This document shows, piece after piece, positions 32,841-44,029 of a stretch of DNA of 64,000 nt (its first letter is position 1; the number at the start of each line of letters is the position of its first letter). The notes under the pieces were generated by a model. It did not search any database, was not told where the DNA came from, and saw nothing but the letters and a program-made list of their open reading frames with translations. A program made the translations under genes and the position numbers. Origin of the DNA: Brachynemurus nebulosus (Eukaryota; Arthropoda; Insecta; Neuroptera; Myrmeleontidae). The stretch spans positions 2,126,001 through 2,190,000 of the forward strand of contig JAPWDM010000015.1 in the NCBI GenBank assembly GCA_035578155.1, in the 5' to 3' direction.

Positions 32841-35502
32841 GGGTACGGTGGGCCAAGAGTACGCACTTAACTTATTTTTATATGTATTTATTTTATATTG
32901 ATTTTTTAAATAAAATTTTTTACATATATCAAATTACTACATATTAAATAACATAAAAATATTCTCTCTTATACTAAAAAATGAAACATTATTGAGAAAA
33001 AGAAAAAAAAAATAAACATTGCAAATGCGTACTCTTGGACATTACCTTGTCCAAGAGTACGCGTAATATATGCCTAAGAGTACGCATTAAAGGTTTCCAC
33101 AACAATCACATGTAAAGTAGCCTACACCTTCATAAGAAGTGCAATCTTCATGCCACCATTTCAAGCATAAATTGCATTGAACTAAATCTATTTCCGGTGG
33201 ATCGCTATAATTTTCGAGACAGCCGGGACATACGTTAACGTTTTCCTTATTAGACTGATACTCTGTATCTTTCGTCATTGCACTTACTTCTTTTTTAAGA
33301 TTTAATGGGTGATTTAATTCTTTTTTTTCTCCAGATTTTTTTCGTTTTAATTTGTTATTATTATTTCCAGTAAGCATTTTCTTAACTTTATTTTTTTTTT
33401 TTGTTAACAAGGTGTTATTTTCCTTTTCTAATAATTCATTCTTATAAGGAGAACTTCATGGTATCTGAGACTTTTTACCAGTTCTTTTTCTTTTTAAAGA
33501 TACTGGAGATGCTTTAGGAAGCGGGAAAACAACCTCAGGAGGAATAGTAGAAATAATTCTTGGATTTTCGCAAGATGTGCTTGCTGAATGTTGCGCTAGT
33601 TCTTCCATAATTGTTGGATCAGCCACACTAATTTCCACGTTACTATTAATTTCGTATTCTACATTATCTATATATATTTTTTCCTTTGTATTTCCGTCAA
33701 GGCAGCTAAATACATTCTGATTTTCACTTTCTTCATTAATTGTTTCTATTTTTTTCATATTTTTCACATCTTGCGTGGTATCAGTATCACTCATTACGTC
33801 GTTAAATTGAGAAGTTTCATGAATTGGTTTATCAGTTACAGATGCGGGCGCAAAATCTATTTCGGTAAAAACATCCGGGTTTATAGGCCAAATTCCTGTT
33901 TTACTAAAAGCCTATGTGGCTTTATTAACCGAAGCTACTCTACCATATGCTTCAGCAAAAATTCTGGCAACTTGAAATTGTGTAATTGTCCTTCCAGGAT
34001 ACGTGGTTAACCATTTGTCACATTCTTGACTATAGGCAGTCTTCAAAGGGCCGAAAAAACCAACATCTAAAGGTTGAAGACGATGGCTACTATGTGGAGG
34101 TAAACTTAACATGTTAATGCCATTTTCACGGCAAAAAAGTATCGCTGGTAAACTAAGATGGGAACTGTGATTATCGAGTAGTAGTAATACTGGAGCTGTT
34201 GGTGAGCTTTTGACATGGTTATGAAAATGATGTAACCATTCTAAAAATAAATCACCGTTAATAAAACCAGAGTCAGAGACCATTAAAATAAAATCAGGTG
34301 GTGCACCATCAAGAAGTTCGGCTTTGCTACGCTTTCGTGCAAAAATAAATGCCGGTGGTATGTAGTTACCAGCGGCACTTACACAACAAATGCTTGTAAC
34401 GGTCTGTCCTCTTTCCCCTGATACAACTTTCCCTACTGTTTTCTTCCCTTTTTGTGTGATTATTTTTGGTAATTTATGCGGAACTGTTGGTGTACTGGTT
34501 TCATCCATATTATAAATTGTAGATGAAGTAAATCCATATTTATCGTACATGCATTTCAAATTTTGGAAAAAATGATCAATTTGATTTTTATTGAAACCAC
34601 TTGCTCTAGCCAGACTTGTTTGCTCGGGCTGTCTAACTGATAAACCATGTTTTTTACAAAAAGATATTACCCAATCTTTTCCAGCTTTTCCCAGCTCCTT
34701 GTTGAATGGGTGGGAAAGTTTATTTATTTCAGCATACTGAAAAGCTATCACTTGTAAATTTTTAAAAGTGATGCCATAAAATAGATTATCTAAGTTTTTA
34801 ATATGCGCTACAAGTTCCAGTTCCATGGCTTCTGTGAAAACAGATTTAAATCGCCCTAAATTAAGTGGAATTGTATCTAATTTTATCCGTTTTCTTAGAG
34901 TTGCCTCAGGTATATTGAGAGACTTCGCTATAGCCCGTTTTGATTCTCCTTGAGCTAGCCTTTCTTTAATTTGAGCAAGAAGTTCTTCAGTAAAGCGCAA
35001 CTGACGCGAAGAAGTTCGCTTATATCTCCCCATCTAGAAAAAAAATTATTTCAATTTACGTTCAATAAAATTCGTCTAAGAGTACGCATTTAAAAACGCG
35101 TACTCTTAGACGAATTTCAAGTGCGTACTCTTGGACAAAATGCGTATAAATTTTTAAATAAATGTAATATCTAGTGAAAGAATATTTTCTGCTATCTATT
35201 GGAGAAATAAGTAACTATACTTGACAAACATTTGCATTTTTAGGTTAAATTTCAATTTTATTTTAAATATAAATAAAAAAAGCGATCTAAGATCAGCCAG
35301 TATTATATCAATAATGAGACAAAACTTTAAGCTTACCTTATTCACAAACTACGTTTTAGAAATTCACAATTTAAAAAAAATATGTTTAATATTTAAAAAA
35401 AGTAAACAATGACTGCGTTAGTAGATCTCAACTGTTCGTATAAATATGAAAAACGGTTAATGCGTACTCTTAGCAGATGCGTACTCTTGGCCCACCGTAC
35501 CC
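32841..35502 (-). mobile_element. pogo/Tigger-like DNA transposon
   Basis: The termini are inverted repeats of about 25 bp (GGGTACGGTGGGCCAAGAGT). TA flanks both ends (32839-32840, 35503-35504), the pogo target duplication. The transposase lies inside on the minus strand. The element interrupts the LINE between its endonuclease and RT. Confidence 0.92.
32841..35502. repeat. Nine copies of AAGAGTACGC in pogo subterminal regions
   Basis: The 10-mer or a close variant occurs in both orientations at about 32856, 33026, 33052, 33076, 35076, 35096, 35122, 35463 and 35480. All lie outside the coding region and near the ends. Confidence 0.7.
33087..35033 (-). pseudogene. pogo/Tigger transposase with PHD-like tail, two nonsense codons
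   Basis: One frame covers 649 codons. It starts MGRYKRTSSRQLRF, with an N-terminal psq-type helix-turn-helix (ESKRAIAKSLNIPEATLRKR). The DDE_1 domain has IYNMDETSTP, LLLLDNHSSH and HRLQPLDVGFFG. It passes through FSKTGIWP and ends in a Cys-rich PHD-like finger (VCPGCLENYS, CNLCLKWWHEDC, YFTCDCCG). The frame is broken only by a TAG at 33914-33912 and a TGA at about 33458-33456. Both look like C-to-T changes. It mobilises the 2.66-kb element. The finger may read chromatin or act as a zinc-binding tail, by analogy with related transposases. Confidence 0.92.
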
Positions 35503-35675
35503 TAATACATTTTACTTACAGACGAATTTTGAACATGAATTTTGAACCATGAATTTTTCATAAAGCACTTTACATGAGATTTTGAAGGATTAAAATCATA
35601 AGACATTTGCAAAACGTTACATACCTCATCAATTGCAGAAATAAAGTTATAATACATTTTATTTACAGACGAATT

Positions 35676-36137
35676 TTAAACATCCAACACAATATGTTTG
35701 TTTTCTTGCATAAGTGAGAAGTATTCATTATTTTTTTCATGGTTCCATTTATATCCAGAAACCCTAATATTTTCTATTTTGGGGGTACAACCGGTATTTT
35801 TGATTACAGGAATATTTATACTTAATTCTATTGGGAAATGACTAGAACAATTTACATTGTGCTTTACAAAAAAGTCATTTATATATTTAAGGGATAATGA
35901 ATTGCACCGGATCAAATCAATTATCCTTTTACCTACGGTACTAACAAATGTGAACTGAGCAGGTGAATCACTTTTTGATCTACCGTTAGCAACTAAGAAG
36001 CCGCATTCTTTCATAACACGTGTTAATTCTTTGCCAAATTTGTTACAAGTAAAATCTAGCGTCGATCTTTCGTAAGAAAGTTGAGTATTGTCAGAGATTT
36101 CCGAGGATGTCTGATTGAGATCTCCAATTCGAGAATT
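35676..36137 (-). pseudogene. LINE endonuclease, C-terminal part
   Basis: MKECGFLVANGRSKSDS, FVSTVGKRIIDLI and SSHFPIELSI are the C-terminal APE-endonuclease motifs, with SSHFPI as the S-D-H-like box. The frame runs into the SINE insertion at 36137 and resumes at 36312. Confidence 0.8.
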
Positions 36138-36311
36138 TTTTTTTTTATTGGTTTTTGGTACGCAATAGCTTAGGTCATATGTACTCTTGTAATGTGCTAT
36201 TGAGTTTTGAGGTTCGAATGGTTATTGATGGATAATGCAGTATGGTAGTGTAGATGACGTATCTCCCCCGGTTGGTACCGAACTCACGATCTTATCAACC
36301 AAGAGCGGAGG
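36138..36311 (-). mobile_element. tRNA-derived SINE (174 bp)
   Basis: The 13-bp duplication CAATTCGAGAATT flanks it at 36125-36137 and 36312-36324. On the minus strand it starts CCTCCGCTCTTGGTTGATAA, resembling a tRNA A-box region. GTGAGTTCGGTACC resembles a B box, and it ends in an A-rich tail. It was presumably moved by a LINE machinery. The exact tRNA parent was not identified. Confidence 0.85.
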
Positions 36312-36620
36312 CAATTCGAGAATTAAAGTCACCACCTACAAAAAACAACATATTAGAATATTTACTGATTATATCTGAAATAGAAAGTTGAAAATTTTCA
36401 AAACTATATATAAAATTGAGAGAAGGTTTGAAATAAACATTACAAACTAAAAATTTAAAACTATTAAATGTTACTTTAATAATTAAACACCACTCAATTT
36501 TTTTTAAAACTACAACTTCCAAAAATTTTTTTGTTAATATGGCTAGACCGTCACTCGCTCGTCCTCTACTTTTATCTTTGACTGCGCTGGATGTAACTAT
36601 GTTACAGCCACCCAAAGGTA
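36312..36620 (-). pseudogene. LINE endonuclease, middle part
   Basis: IVTSSAVKDKSRGRASDGLAI, LVCNVYFKP and FFVGGDFNSRI are APE-endonuclease motifs. GGDFNSRI is the conserved G-D-F-N box. The frame continues rightward across the transposon at 36621 into 39657. Confidence 0.85.
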
Positions 36621-37029
36621 TGCTGGCCTCTCAAGGTCGGATGCGCAGTGAACAAACCCCCGCTTCTTAAAGAAAAAATCATTTGTTTATCTACCTTGAA
36701 AGTGTGAACACTGATACAGGACACAACAAAAATAAAACGTAATCTTTAATATAAAAGTGTGTTTAAGATAATTTATAATGGAGTTTAAAAGTTAAGAATA
36801 AGGTAAGTTTTATTTAATTTTATTTAAAGTTTAAATACGTTCTATTTAATTTTATTTGAAATTTATCAAAAATAACAATTTAATTTTAAATGCACATAAT
36901 GTATTTAACGTTTTATAAAATGTTTTATACGTAAACCATTGAATTTATAAACTATAATCTAATCGATAGTTACACTATTTTTGTGATTTTTATTTGTATT
37001 GGTGTTTAAATTCATATTTTTTTAACAGG

Positions 37030-37124
37030 TTTTGCACGGACAAGCTCGGGAAATAATAAATTCTGTTTTGAACTTCATGGAAAATGAAGCATTGTTAGGA
37101 ACTGTATCTATACCGTTACAAAAG
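37030..37124 (+). CDS. DDE_3 transposase, exon 1
   Basis: The segment between a TTTTTTAACAG acceptor and a GTAAGTTTTG donor reads AREIINSVLNFMENEA and SIPLQK. This matches the N-terminal helix that precedes VQERVAATG in exon 2. The start codon was not located and may lie in an exon further left. Confidence 0.6.
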
Positions 37125-37990
37125 GTAAGTTTTGAATAATTATTTTCAGCGTCGGATACGGAGTGACTGGTTTTAAATAGGAACTGTAAATTAACCGTTT
37201 TTACATTTGTCAGTAATTCGATAATGAAATATTCTAAAAAAAAAGACAATTCACAAAAAAGTGAACTTTTATGTCTACCATTAATATAAAAAATACAAGA
37301 AAAAGTTCTAAAAAATAAAGACAATTCACAAAAAAGTGAACTTATGTCTACCATTAATATAAAAAATACAAGAAAAAGTTCTTAATTTATATAAATACGT
37401 ACATACATAACTTAATTAAATATTTTTCGTTTATCAATTTCTTTTAATAAACAGACATGCAAAAAACATAACTTTATACTTTCGTCACCTAATTTTGATC
37501 TAATTTTGGTACAAAAATAATTCGACAGCAGAAAAAGGTCTCTCAGTTTTTATACCTACTCGTCTTTCTTATATGGGTATATGCCTTTAATCAAAATGGA
37601 CCAAATCTTAAAATTTAATCATTTAGCATAATGTCTGGCTGCTTTGTAAAATGTATAACTGATTTAAATACAGTGTAAATAAATATGACAATATTAAAAC
37701 TGACTATTTCATTCTGCGATGTTATTGTATCATAAAATTGTTTATTATGGGCAGACAGTAAGGGGTAATCTTTTTACTTTCAATATACCTGAATCATTCT
37801 TGCAAGCAAAATGAAATTCAAAAATTTGCAAATATATTATTTTTAACTACTCAAATTACTTGTAAAGAATCAGCGAAGTGCCGGTAAAAATTTTTAGGTA
37901 TTTTTTGTGATTTACGGGTTAACCTTTTTTTTTCTTTTTTTTTTTTTTGTTTTTGTTTCGCCCACATTTGACTTTCCATTATTAACATAA
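37125..37990 (+). other. Intron of the DDE_3 transposase
   Basis: AT-rich, with two near-identical 80-bp segments (around GACAATTCACAAAAAAGTGA, near 37243 and 37319) and no ORF. A T-rich tract precedes the 3' end. Confidence 0.5.
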
Positions 37991-38009
37991 TATGTTTACT
38001 AGGTGCAAG

Positions 38010-39251
38010 AACGTGCAAGAACGTGTAGCAGCAACGGGAGTTTCGATCCGAACTATCCGACGAATAAAGGAGGAAGGAATTAACATTGAAGAAGGGGCGA
38101 GTAATTCCTTTAAAAGTCCAAAAAAAAAAAATGTAGGCAAAAACCTAAAACAGAATTGGATAGTTTTGATGAGGATGTGTTAAGAAGGACAATTCATGAC
38201 TTTTATTTAACTGAAAAGAGAATTCCTACCATGCCGGGGATTCACAAAAAGTTTTCTGAAGCTACAGGATATAATGGTTCCATCGAAAGTTTGAGGAAAG
38301 TGGTAAGGAAGATAGGTTTTCGATGGCGCAAGACAAAAACAAACAGAAAACTTTTGATAGAACGGCATGACATATGTGATAGACGTTCTAACTTTTTAAA
38401 AAATATTAAAAGGTTTAGAGAGCAGGACAGGCCCATAATTTATATGGACGAAACGTATATACATTCTTCCCACACGAATGAAAAAAGTTGGGATGATAAT
38501 AGCAATAAAGGACTGCATAAACCCATTGGGAAAGGAGAAAGATTAATAATTGTAAATGCTGGTGGTGAAAATGGTTTTGTGCCAAATGCATACTTACGTT
38601 GGAGATCTTCTTCGAATTCAGGAGATTATTTATCATCAAGAGATGAATTTTGAAAACTACAAAAAATGGCTTCAAGATAAACTAATCCCCAATTTACAAC
38701 CGAAAAGCGTCATCGTTTTAGACAATGCGCCTTATCATAACAAACTGGCTGAAAAATATCCTACTTCGATAACTAAAAAAGAAGACATGAAAACATGGTT
38801 ATGTCAAAAAAATATTTCTTATTTAGATACCATGACAAAAACCGAACTATATGGTATTATAAAAAGTTACAAACCACGGTTTCAAACGTACGAAATTGAC
38901 AAAATTTTTAATCTTTATGGGCATGAAGTTTTGCGTCTTCCTCCGTACCACCCTGATTTAAATCCCATAGAATGGGTTTGGGCTAGCATGAAGCAGTATG
39001 TCAGCCAACGCAACGTCAGTTTTAAAATAACAGATGTTGAAAGACTGTGTGACGAATTTTTCGCACAATTTACTTCGGAAGAATGGAAAGCTAGATGCGA
39101 ACATTCGAAAAAAATCGAAGAAGAATTCCGGAGTAGAGAAGTGCCATTGGAAGATTCAATAGAAGAAATAATAATTCACGTAGGTGAAAATTCCGATGAA
39201 GATTCGTCTGATTCATCTGATTCAGAGCTATCAGGAATCGAAACTTTGTAA
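38010..39251 (+). pseudogene. DDE_3 (IS630/Tc1-like) transposase, main exon
   Basis: After an ACTAG acceptor region, VQERVAATGVSIRTIRRI is a helix-turn-helix. A tandem duplication of GCAAGAACGT blurs the exact exon start. PTMPGIHKKFSEATG and FRWRKTKTNRKL follow. The catalytic triad is IIYMDETYIHSSH, SVIVLDNAPYHN and LNPIEWVWASMKQY. A Ser/Asp-rich acidic tail ends at 39251. Frame changes occur near 38150 and 38650. The family cuts and pastes at TA. The intron upstream is about 0.9 kb. Confidence 0.85.
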
Positions 39252-39656
39252 ATTTATAATTAAATAAAATATTTTTTATTTAAAATCTGGTATTCTTATT
39301 CTCTTAAGACCTTACTTAAAAATTTCAACAAAATTTGTATGGTACTATAACAATCGAAATTTTGTTTGCATTAATAAATTATGTAACCGAAAAAATTATG
39401 ATAAATAAAAATGTCACTTTTGCGAAGTATATTTTCCTCGCCATTATTAAAAAAAAATCTAAAATCAATTAGTAATGTAGTTTAAATAAAATATGATTAA
39501 CTTTTTTAAAGTAATTAGAAATACAATAATGATATTATTCAGTAACTACTTAATTTTGCTGCGGATTGTACATACATTCATATGTGACTTTACATTTTTT
39601 ATCTTTTTTTTAAACATTTACTATCTTTCTCGTTCGCGCAACGTCACCGGCCAAGA

Positions 39657-40240
39657 TAAATTTGGGGAACAGTATATTCAGAAAGACTGGGTGGCAAAAT
39701 AATAATTTATTTACTAACCATGTTTCGCATAAACACAAGATATCAACGGCACTGTAGTTGTCATATTCTCTCATAACATTAGAAAATCCTTCACAATTCC
39801 AATACTGTAGAATTACGTTGTGCCCCTCCGAATCTGAATTTGATTGTCGTTCTGATTTATTGTCCGTAGAGCTATCAGAAATCTTGTTTGTGGTTCAAGT
39901 ATCGTCAGCAGCTTGGGTTAAAAATGATCTAATTGAACCAGAGCGTGATGATACACTATGTTGTCTTGAAGTTTTCTTTCGTTTCTTATTTACAGGGGTC
40001 GCTTTGGTGTGGTTTTTGGTTACAGCATTTGTTGAACTAGAATCAGAGTTAGTAAAAACAGGATATGCTTTAACTGTGGCAATATTAGCGGCAATTACAT
40101 TTTCTTTCAAATTTTCACTTGTATGTGCAATATTAACGTTATTTTCAGTTATATTGTTGTTTTTATAGAATTTATTTGGGAATTATTTTATAACTTTATC
40201 TTTTTCATAGTAGAAAAACAGTTTTTCGGAAGTAACCAGC
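39657..40240 (-). pseudogene. LINE endonuclease N-terminus and upstream ORF end
   Basis: ILQYWNCEGFSNVMREYDNY and VDILCLCETWLVNK at about 39700-39840 are the start of an APE endonuclease (E-T-W-L is a diagnostic motif). To the right, a Ser/Thr/Lys-rich reading (TPVNKKRKKTSRQHS) ending at a stop at 39895 may be the end of ORF1. The plus-strand ORF over this region is its antisense shadow. The 5' limit of the LINE is not resolved, but lies near 40240. Confidence 0.65.
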
Positions 40241-40301
40241 TTGTTATATCGTAGGGTCGCCTTAACACCATTTTCACACATTTTCTTTATTTCTTCTTTA
40301 T

Positions 40302-40305
40302 TTAA

Positions 40306-40341
<36 letters not shown>
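40302..40341. repeat. (CA)n(GA)n microsatellite
   Basis: About 10 CA units followed by about 10 GA units, at the likely edge between the LINE and the YqaJ pseudogene. Confidence 0.9.
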
Positions 40342-40910
40342 CCTACATTATTGCTCAACAACAATTACCACCCACGCAGTGAAACGGCCACACCCTAAAA
40401 AAAGTTTCACGATATCCAAAAAGTTCCCACGCTCCGTCGTCCCCATACCTACTGATATAACTAACCCACATTTAATTTTTTCTTGCCTAAGACATTTCTC
40501 CACACATTTCCTAACATTTGTTTCCAGAATGTGACCTCACTTCATCGCAGGCATATCCGGAGTTCCTGCACCCATAATAATTTCTACTAGTGATCTATCT
40601 GGGGTTTTACACCGACTCAAGTCGAATGCTTTTGATCTGGTAATCCTTCCATATTTCAGCTCGTACCATAATTAGCTATTATATTGCTCTTTCGCCTTTC
40701 CCTCCACCAACCTAATATTCTCTTCAGTAAGTATATTTGAAATCAAACTGAGAAATTTTTCACATTCCCGTTCTTGATGTTTGACACATAAATAGTGTAA
40801 AGACACGGTTTGCACAGTTTCTACTTCGTAATTAACTTAATACTTTAATAATGGCAGTTTTTAATTTGCTGTTTTTTGCTTCTGTTAAAAACAGTTTGAA
40901 AACTGTGTCT
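40342..40910 (-). pseudogene. YqaJ-type recombinase domain, degenerate
   Basis: LVEGKAKEQYNS, LWYELKYGRITRSKAFDLSRC, SLVEIIMGAG and PDMPAMK at about 40530-40740 match the N-terminal part of the YqaJ (lambda-exonuclease-like) recombinase fold of arthropod proteins. Further right, TVFKLFLTEAKN reads as the linker from the SWIM part. Stops at about 40680 and 40855 and frame changes break it. Similarity ends after KIKCGLV near 40450, before the D..E.K nuclease residues. Confidence 0.65.
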
Positions 40911-41131
40911 TCATTTTTGCCTAAATTTTTTGGTACTCTCAACCTGGAAGAGTTTCGATTTTTTCCAGTAACATTGGACAGAGGTGCAGGAAGGTTCTTC
41001 TGTTCTTCTATGAACCCACATTAAGAAGGCCACGAAATGTTTGCAGCCTTCTTGAGAGGCAACACAGTCGTGACAGATCACAAAAATAACCTCTGCCTGT
41101 GTTTCATTTACTGTTAATGTTACATTATATA
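40911..41131 (-). pseudogene. SWIM-like zinc domain of the YqaJ gene
   Basis: CHDCVASQEGCKH is a C-x2-C-x6-C-x-H metal site, followed by FVAFLMWVHRRTEEPS and CTSVQCYWKKSKL. This block precedes YqaJ in a family of arthropod proteins of unclear role. It is in frame with mariner sequence on its right because mariner inserted in it, which makes an artificial fusion ORF at 40911-41456. Confidence 0.7.
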
Positions 41132-41672
41132 TTGGGTCATCCGGAAAGTTCGTGCCGTCTTTGGTTTGAATTTTCTTCAAATAGGCGAAAAGCGTGGATT
41201 TTGAATACTCAAAGGTTGTCAGTAATTCTTCAGCAGTTTGCCTCGAGTTTCGTTTTATTCCCTGACGGATAAATTCATCGTAAATAACACACAGGTCAAC
41301 CGGAGGGGCCTCAACTTCCAAAGAAAAATTACCCGTGCGAAATCTAGCAAACCACTTTCTACAAGTTCTGCCAGAAAACGCATCATCACTAGAAACACTG
41401 CAAATATTTCTCGTTGTATCACCTGCATTAGTACCTTTTTTAAACTCGTATACCAAGACATGATGTTCCTTGATGTCTAAGACTGCTCATTGCAATTGAC
41501 AAAAAAAAAGATTATTTAAACACACTTTAAAGATGTATGATACATATTACAAGCAACACTATCGGCCTAACACTAACATGTTGGTGCATGTTGCGTCTGC
41601 GGTTACTATTTGAAGAAATATGACTTTATTCGAGCGGCTCTGAAACTGGCACGAACTTTTGGGATGACCTAA
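41132..41672 (-). mobile_element. Internally deleted mariner element (541 bp)
   Basis: The ends TTGGGTCATCC (left) and TTAGGTCATCCC (right, reverse complement), both continuing AAAGTTCGTGCC, are mariner-type inverted repeats with TA duplications. Inside, KGTNAGDTTRNICSV and FSGRTCRKWFARFRTGNFSLE encode only the N-terminal helix-turn-helix part of a transposase. The catalytic domain is gone, so it could only move in trans. Confidence 0.88.
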
Positions 41673-41674
41673 TA

Positions 41675-41723
41675 CTTTATTTCGGACCTTATGCTCCGGG
41701 CACATTTTACACTTCACAGCACA
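41675..41723 (-). pseudogene. Fragment of the SWIM-YqaJ gene between mariner and BEL
   Basis: The minus strand reads VKCKMCPEHKVRNK, which joins NVTLTVNETQ to the left of mariner and AISYVQLWRKWHVC to the right of the BEL element at 56064. Confidence 0.7.
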
Positions 41724-42205
41724 TGTTGAAACGTGGAAATTCCGATTTCGGTCGGAGCGCTGGTTCAGTTGGTGTATCGAGTTGTTTTTCTTCAGCGTTG
41801 TCGACTCCGTGAAAGGCGTGAAAGTGGACTATAGATGGAAACGATGGAAATTATAGTATGAACTCCGTGGTGTTCACCACAACGACGATGATGACAAAAT
41901 GATAACGAATGAAACCACGATTTCTTGTTTAACAATAATTTAATGAACAATAACGTATATTTATTTATAATTGTGTACGAGAATGATATGATGACACGAG
42001 ATGAAAATTCACGTATATGTAACGTGTTGCAACGTGAAATTGAAAAGTGAATATAACGGATGTAGCGTTGTTTGGTATATTGACAGCTAGTGGTGGAATA
42101 ATTCCGATTGAGAAGTATAATTATGTATGTACTATGAAGGTATCGACGGATTGTAGTTTTATCTATGACTAAACCATGGAGTGTATGCATGAAGTAGCCT
42201 GAACA
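41724..42205 (-). repeat. 3' LTR of BEL
   Basis: It runs from TGTTGAAACGTGG to GTAGCCTGAACA on the plus strand and closely matches 55583-56063. A purine-rich CCAAGGGGGCCGGCTA on the minus strand precedes it. Confidence 0.85.
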
Positions 42206-44029
42206 TAGCCGGCCCCCTTGGAAGGAACTTCCAAAATAAAGTTTGATGAAATTAATTGACGTAGAGGTATGAAAGTTGAGTTAGTGTGCTGTATAGATTG
42301 GTAGCTTGCAGAGACTAGTAACTGCTCGTTTGATTGTTCCACTGCTGGTTTTGTAACACCTACCGTTCACTGCGATGTTAAAATGTGGAAAAAATGAGTA
42401 TTAGCCCAATATCTATGCAGTCGACGTTACATTTGGATCGCGTGCCTTGCTGTATGGCGATATAGCACACTAGAGTCCGCCGGCGATATGCGAGTGACGT
42501 ATTAACTGACGTATTATGTTCCTCTCTCTGCAGGTTGTTGGAGCGAGTGACTACCCCAACGTTCGGTTGGCGTCTTCAGTGTGAGTGCTGCGAGTGAATG
42601 GTATGAGTGTATCGTTATTTTTATTTTATCTTTTTGTTAAATTTATTATTGTAAATAGTTATTGTTTTAATTTGCCTTTTTGTTATTGTATAATGTTAGT
42701 GTGGATAAGTGTGAATGTTGAGTGATGTGTGATTTTAATGAAAACCGGACTATCGGAACACATAAGTGCGTTTTGGATTTATTTGCGTAGTTTATAGTCG
42801 AGTTTGGATGGTGGCCATGTTGACCACGCGCTGAAATAAAATACTTTAATGGATAGGTGTTGGATAAAAACCACTTCTTTTTTTTTAAACTATAACAATG
42901 TATTTAACAATTTATTATGAATTATCACAGTCGGTTGTACATTTTTCTCTTTTTTTATGTATTTGTTCTGTTGTGTTAAATTTTTAATAATATTGAACCC
43001 CTAACCATAACATTTATTTAAACTATATAAACTAATAACAATTAAAAGGAGAAACTACACCTATCTATTAAATTATTACAATTTATTAACCTAATGAATG
43101 AAATGCGACCGATTATAAATGCATTTTCGTCGGTCGTATGGTCCGTTTTAATTATCGGGATGACCCGTCCATAAAGGAATTCAACCCTTTTGCCGGGTGA
43201 TCCCGCCAAAATTGTATCTAGTGTGAAATAATTTAATTTAAATTGATTCAATCGCCGATATTTTTAATGTGTACATATACTGAATCGAATCTAAGCCCGA
43301 TTTGATACAATTATTTTATTTTGCTTATTATCCTTTTTTTACTTATTAATTACATTACGTAGCTATCAAAAATGTACCGCGGTATATGATTCTTTCGAGG
43401 TGGGATGTGACCGGTCCAAATTATCGAGAAAGGAAAAAAAATAAATTACACTTAAATACGACTTATCGCTAACTTACACGAGTTAAACTCGTATGTAATA
43501 AGAAAATAATAATAAAAAAAGATTTATTAATAATAAAATGTAGAATTACTTACATGATAATTATAACCGCTAATGGGGTGAAGTAACCACACCCCTTAAC
43601 TACAATTTTTTTTTAACGTAACATAATTACTAAAGCTCAACAATAGAGTCGAATCATCGACACGGACCATTTAATAGGCAATGAGTGAATGCCCGTTTTT
43701 TTGTTAACCGCGATCGGACAAGGCAATCGGAGAAAATTCTAGAACCAAAATCGGCTTAATCGTCCCCGAAAGAATATAACTCGATGGAATTACTCCGATT
43801 GTCATGTTGTTGTTCACTTTCTCTGCCACATCCTGCCTGTCAGGTGAAAGTACTGGGTGTACTAGAGGAAGTTGAGTACAGGGTGTGATATTCTTTTTTT
43901 TGTATAGATATTTTTATGTTGGATTTAAAATTTAATTAATTAAGACGTTAATATTAAAATTTGATGTATGAATGAAAATTTTTTTGTGTATTTATTTACA
44001 TATTTAGTGGGTGACGTGTTACAACGTCA
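42206..44029. other. 1.8 kb between BEL 3' LTR and integrase, no gene
   Basis: Mixed-composition sequence with a GC-richer segment at 42400-42600 and weak short ORFs that match nothing (for example 43042-43251). It may include an unrecognised insertion, because BEL elements usually have a shorter 3' region. Confidence 0.4.

Larger units (their letters stand above)
32733..35680. repeat. ~146-bp tandem duplication of LINE sequence, split by pogo
   Basis: GAACCATGAATTTTTCATAA to about 32840, resuming at 35505-35530, is repeated at 35544-35680. The pogo element lies inside the first copy, so the duplication came first. Confidence 0.8.
36621..39656 (+). mobile_element. IS630/Tc1-type (DDE_3) transposon inserted in the LINE
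   Basis: TA lies at both ends (36619-36620, 39657-39658). Removing the element rejoins LINE endonuclease sequence (PNLPLGGCNIVTSSAV). The inverted ends are weak: TGCTGGCC on the left and TCTTGGCC on the right (reverse complement). A spliced DDE_3 transposase lies inside on the plus strand. Confidence 0.8.

Noticed and set aside
39758..40168. Plus-strand ORF that looks like a multi-pass membrane protein
   Set aside because: The minus strand reads LINE endonuclease (DILCLCETWL). The hydrophobic look comes from antisense of Lys/Asn/Glu codons.
40380..40740. Considered as LINE ORF1
   Set aside because: The readings LWYELKYGRITRSKAFDL and SLVEIIMGAG fit a YqaJ domain better and connect in order to the SWIM-like part on the right.
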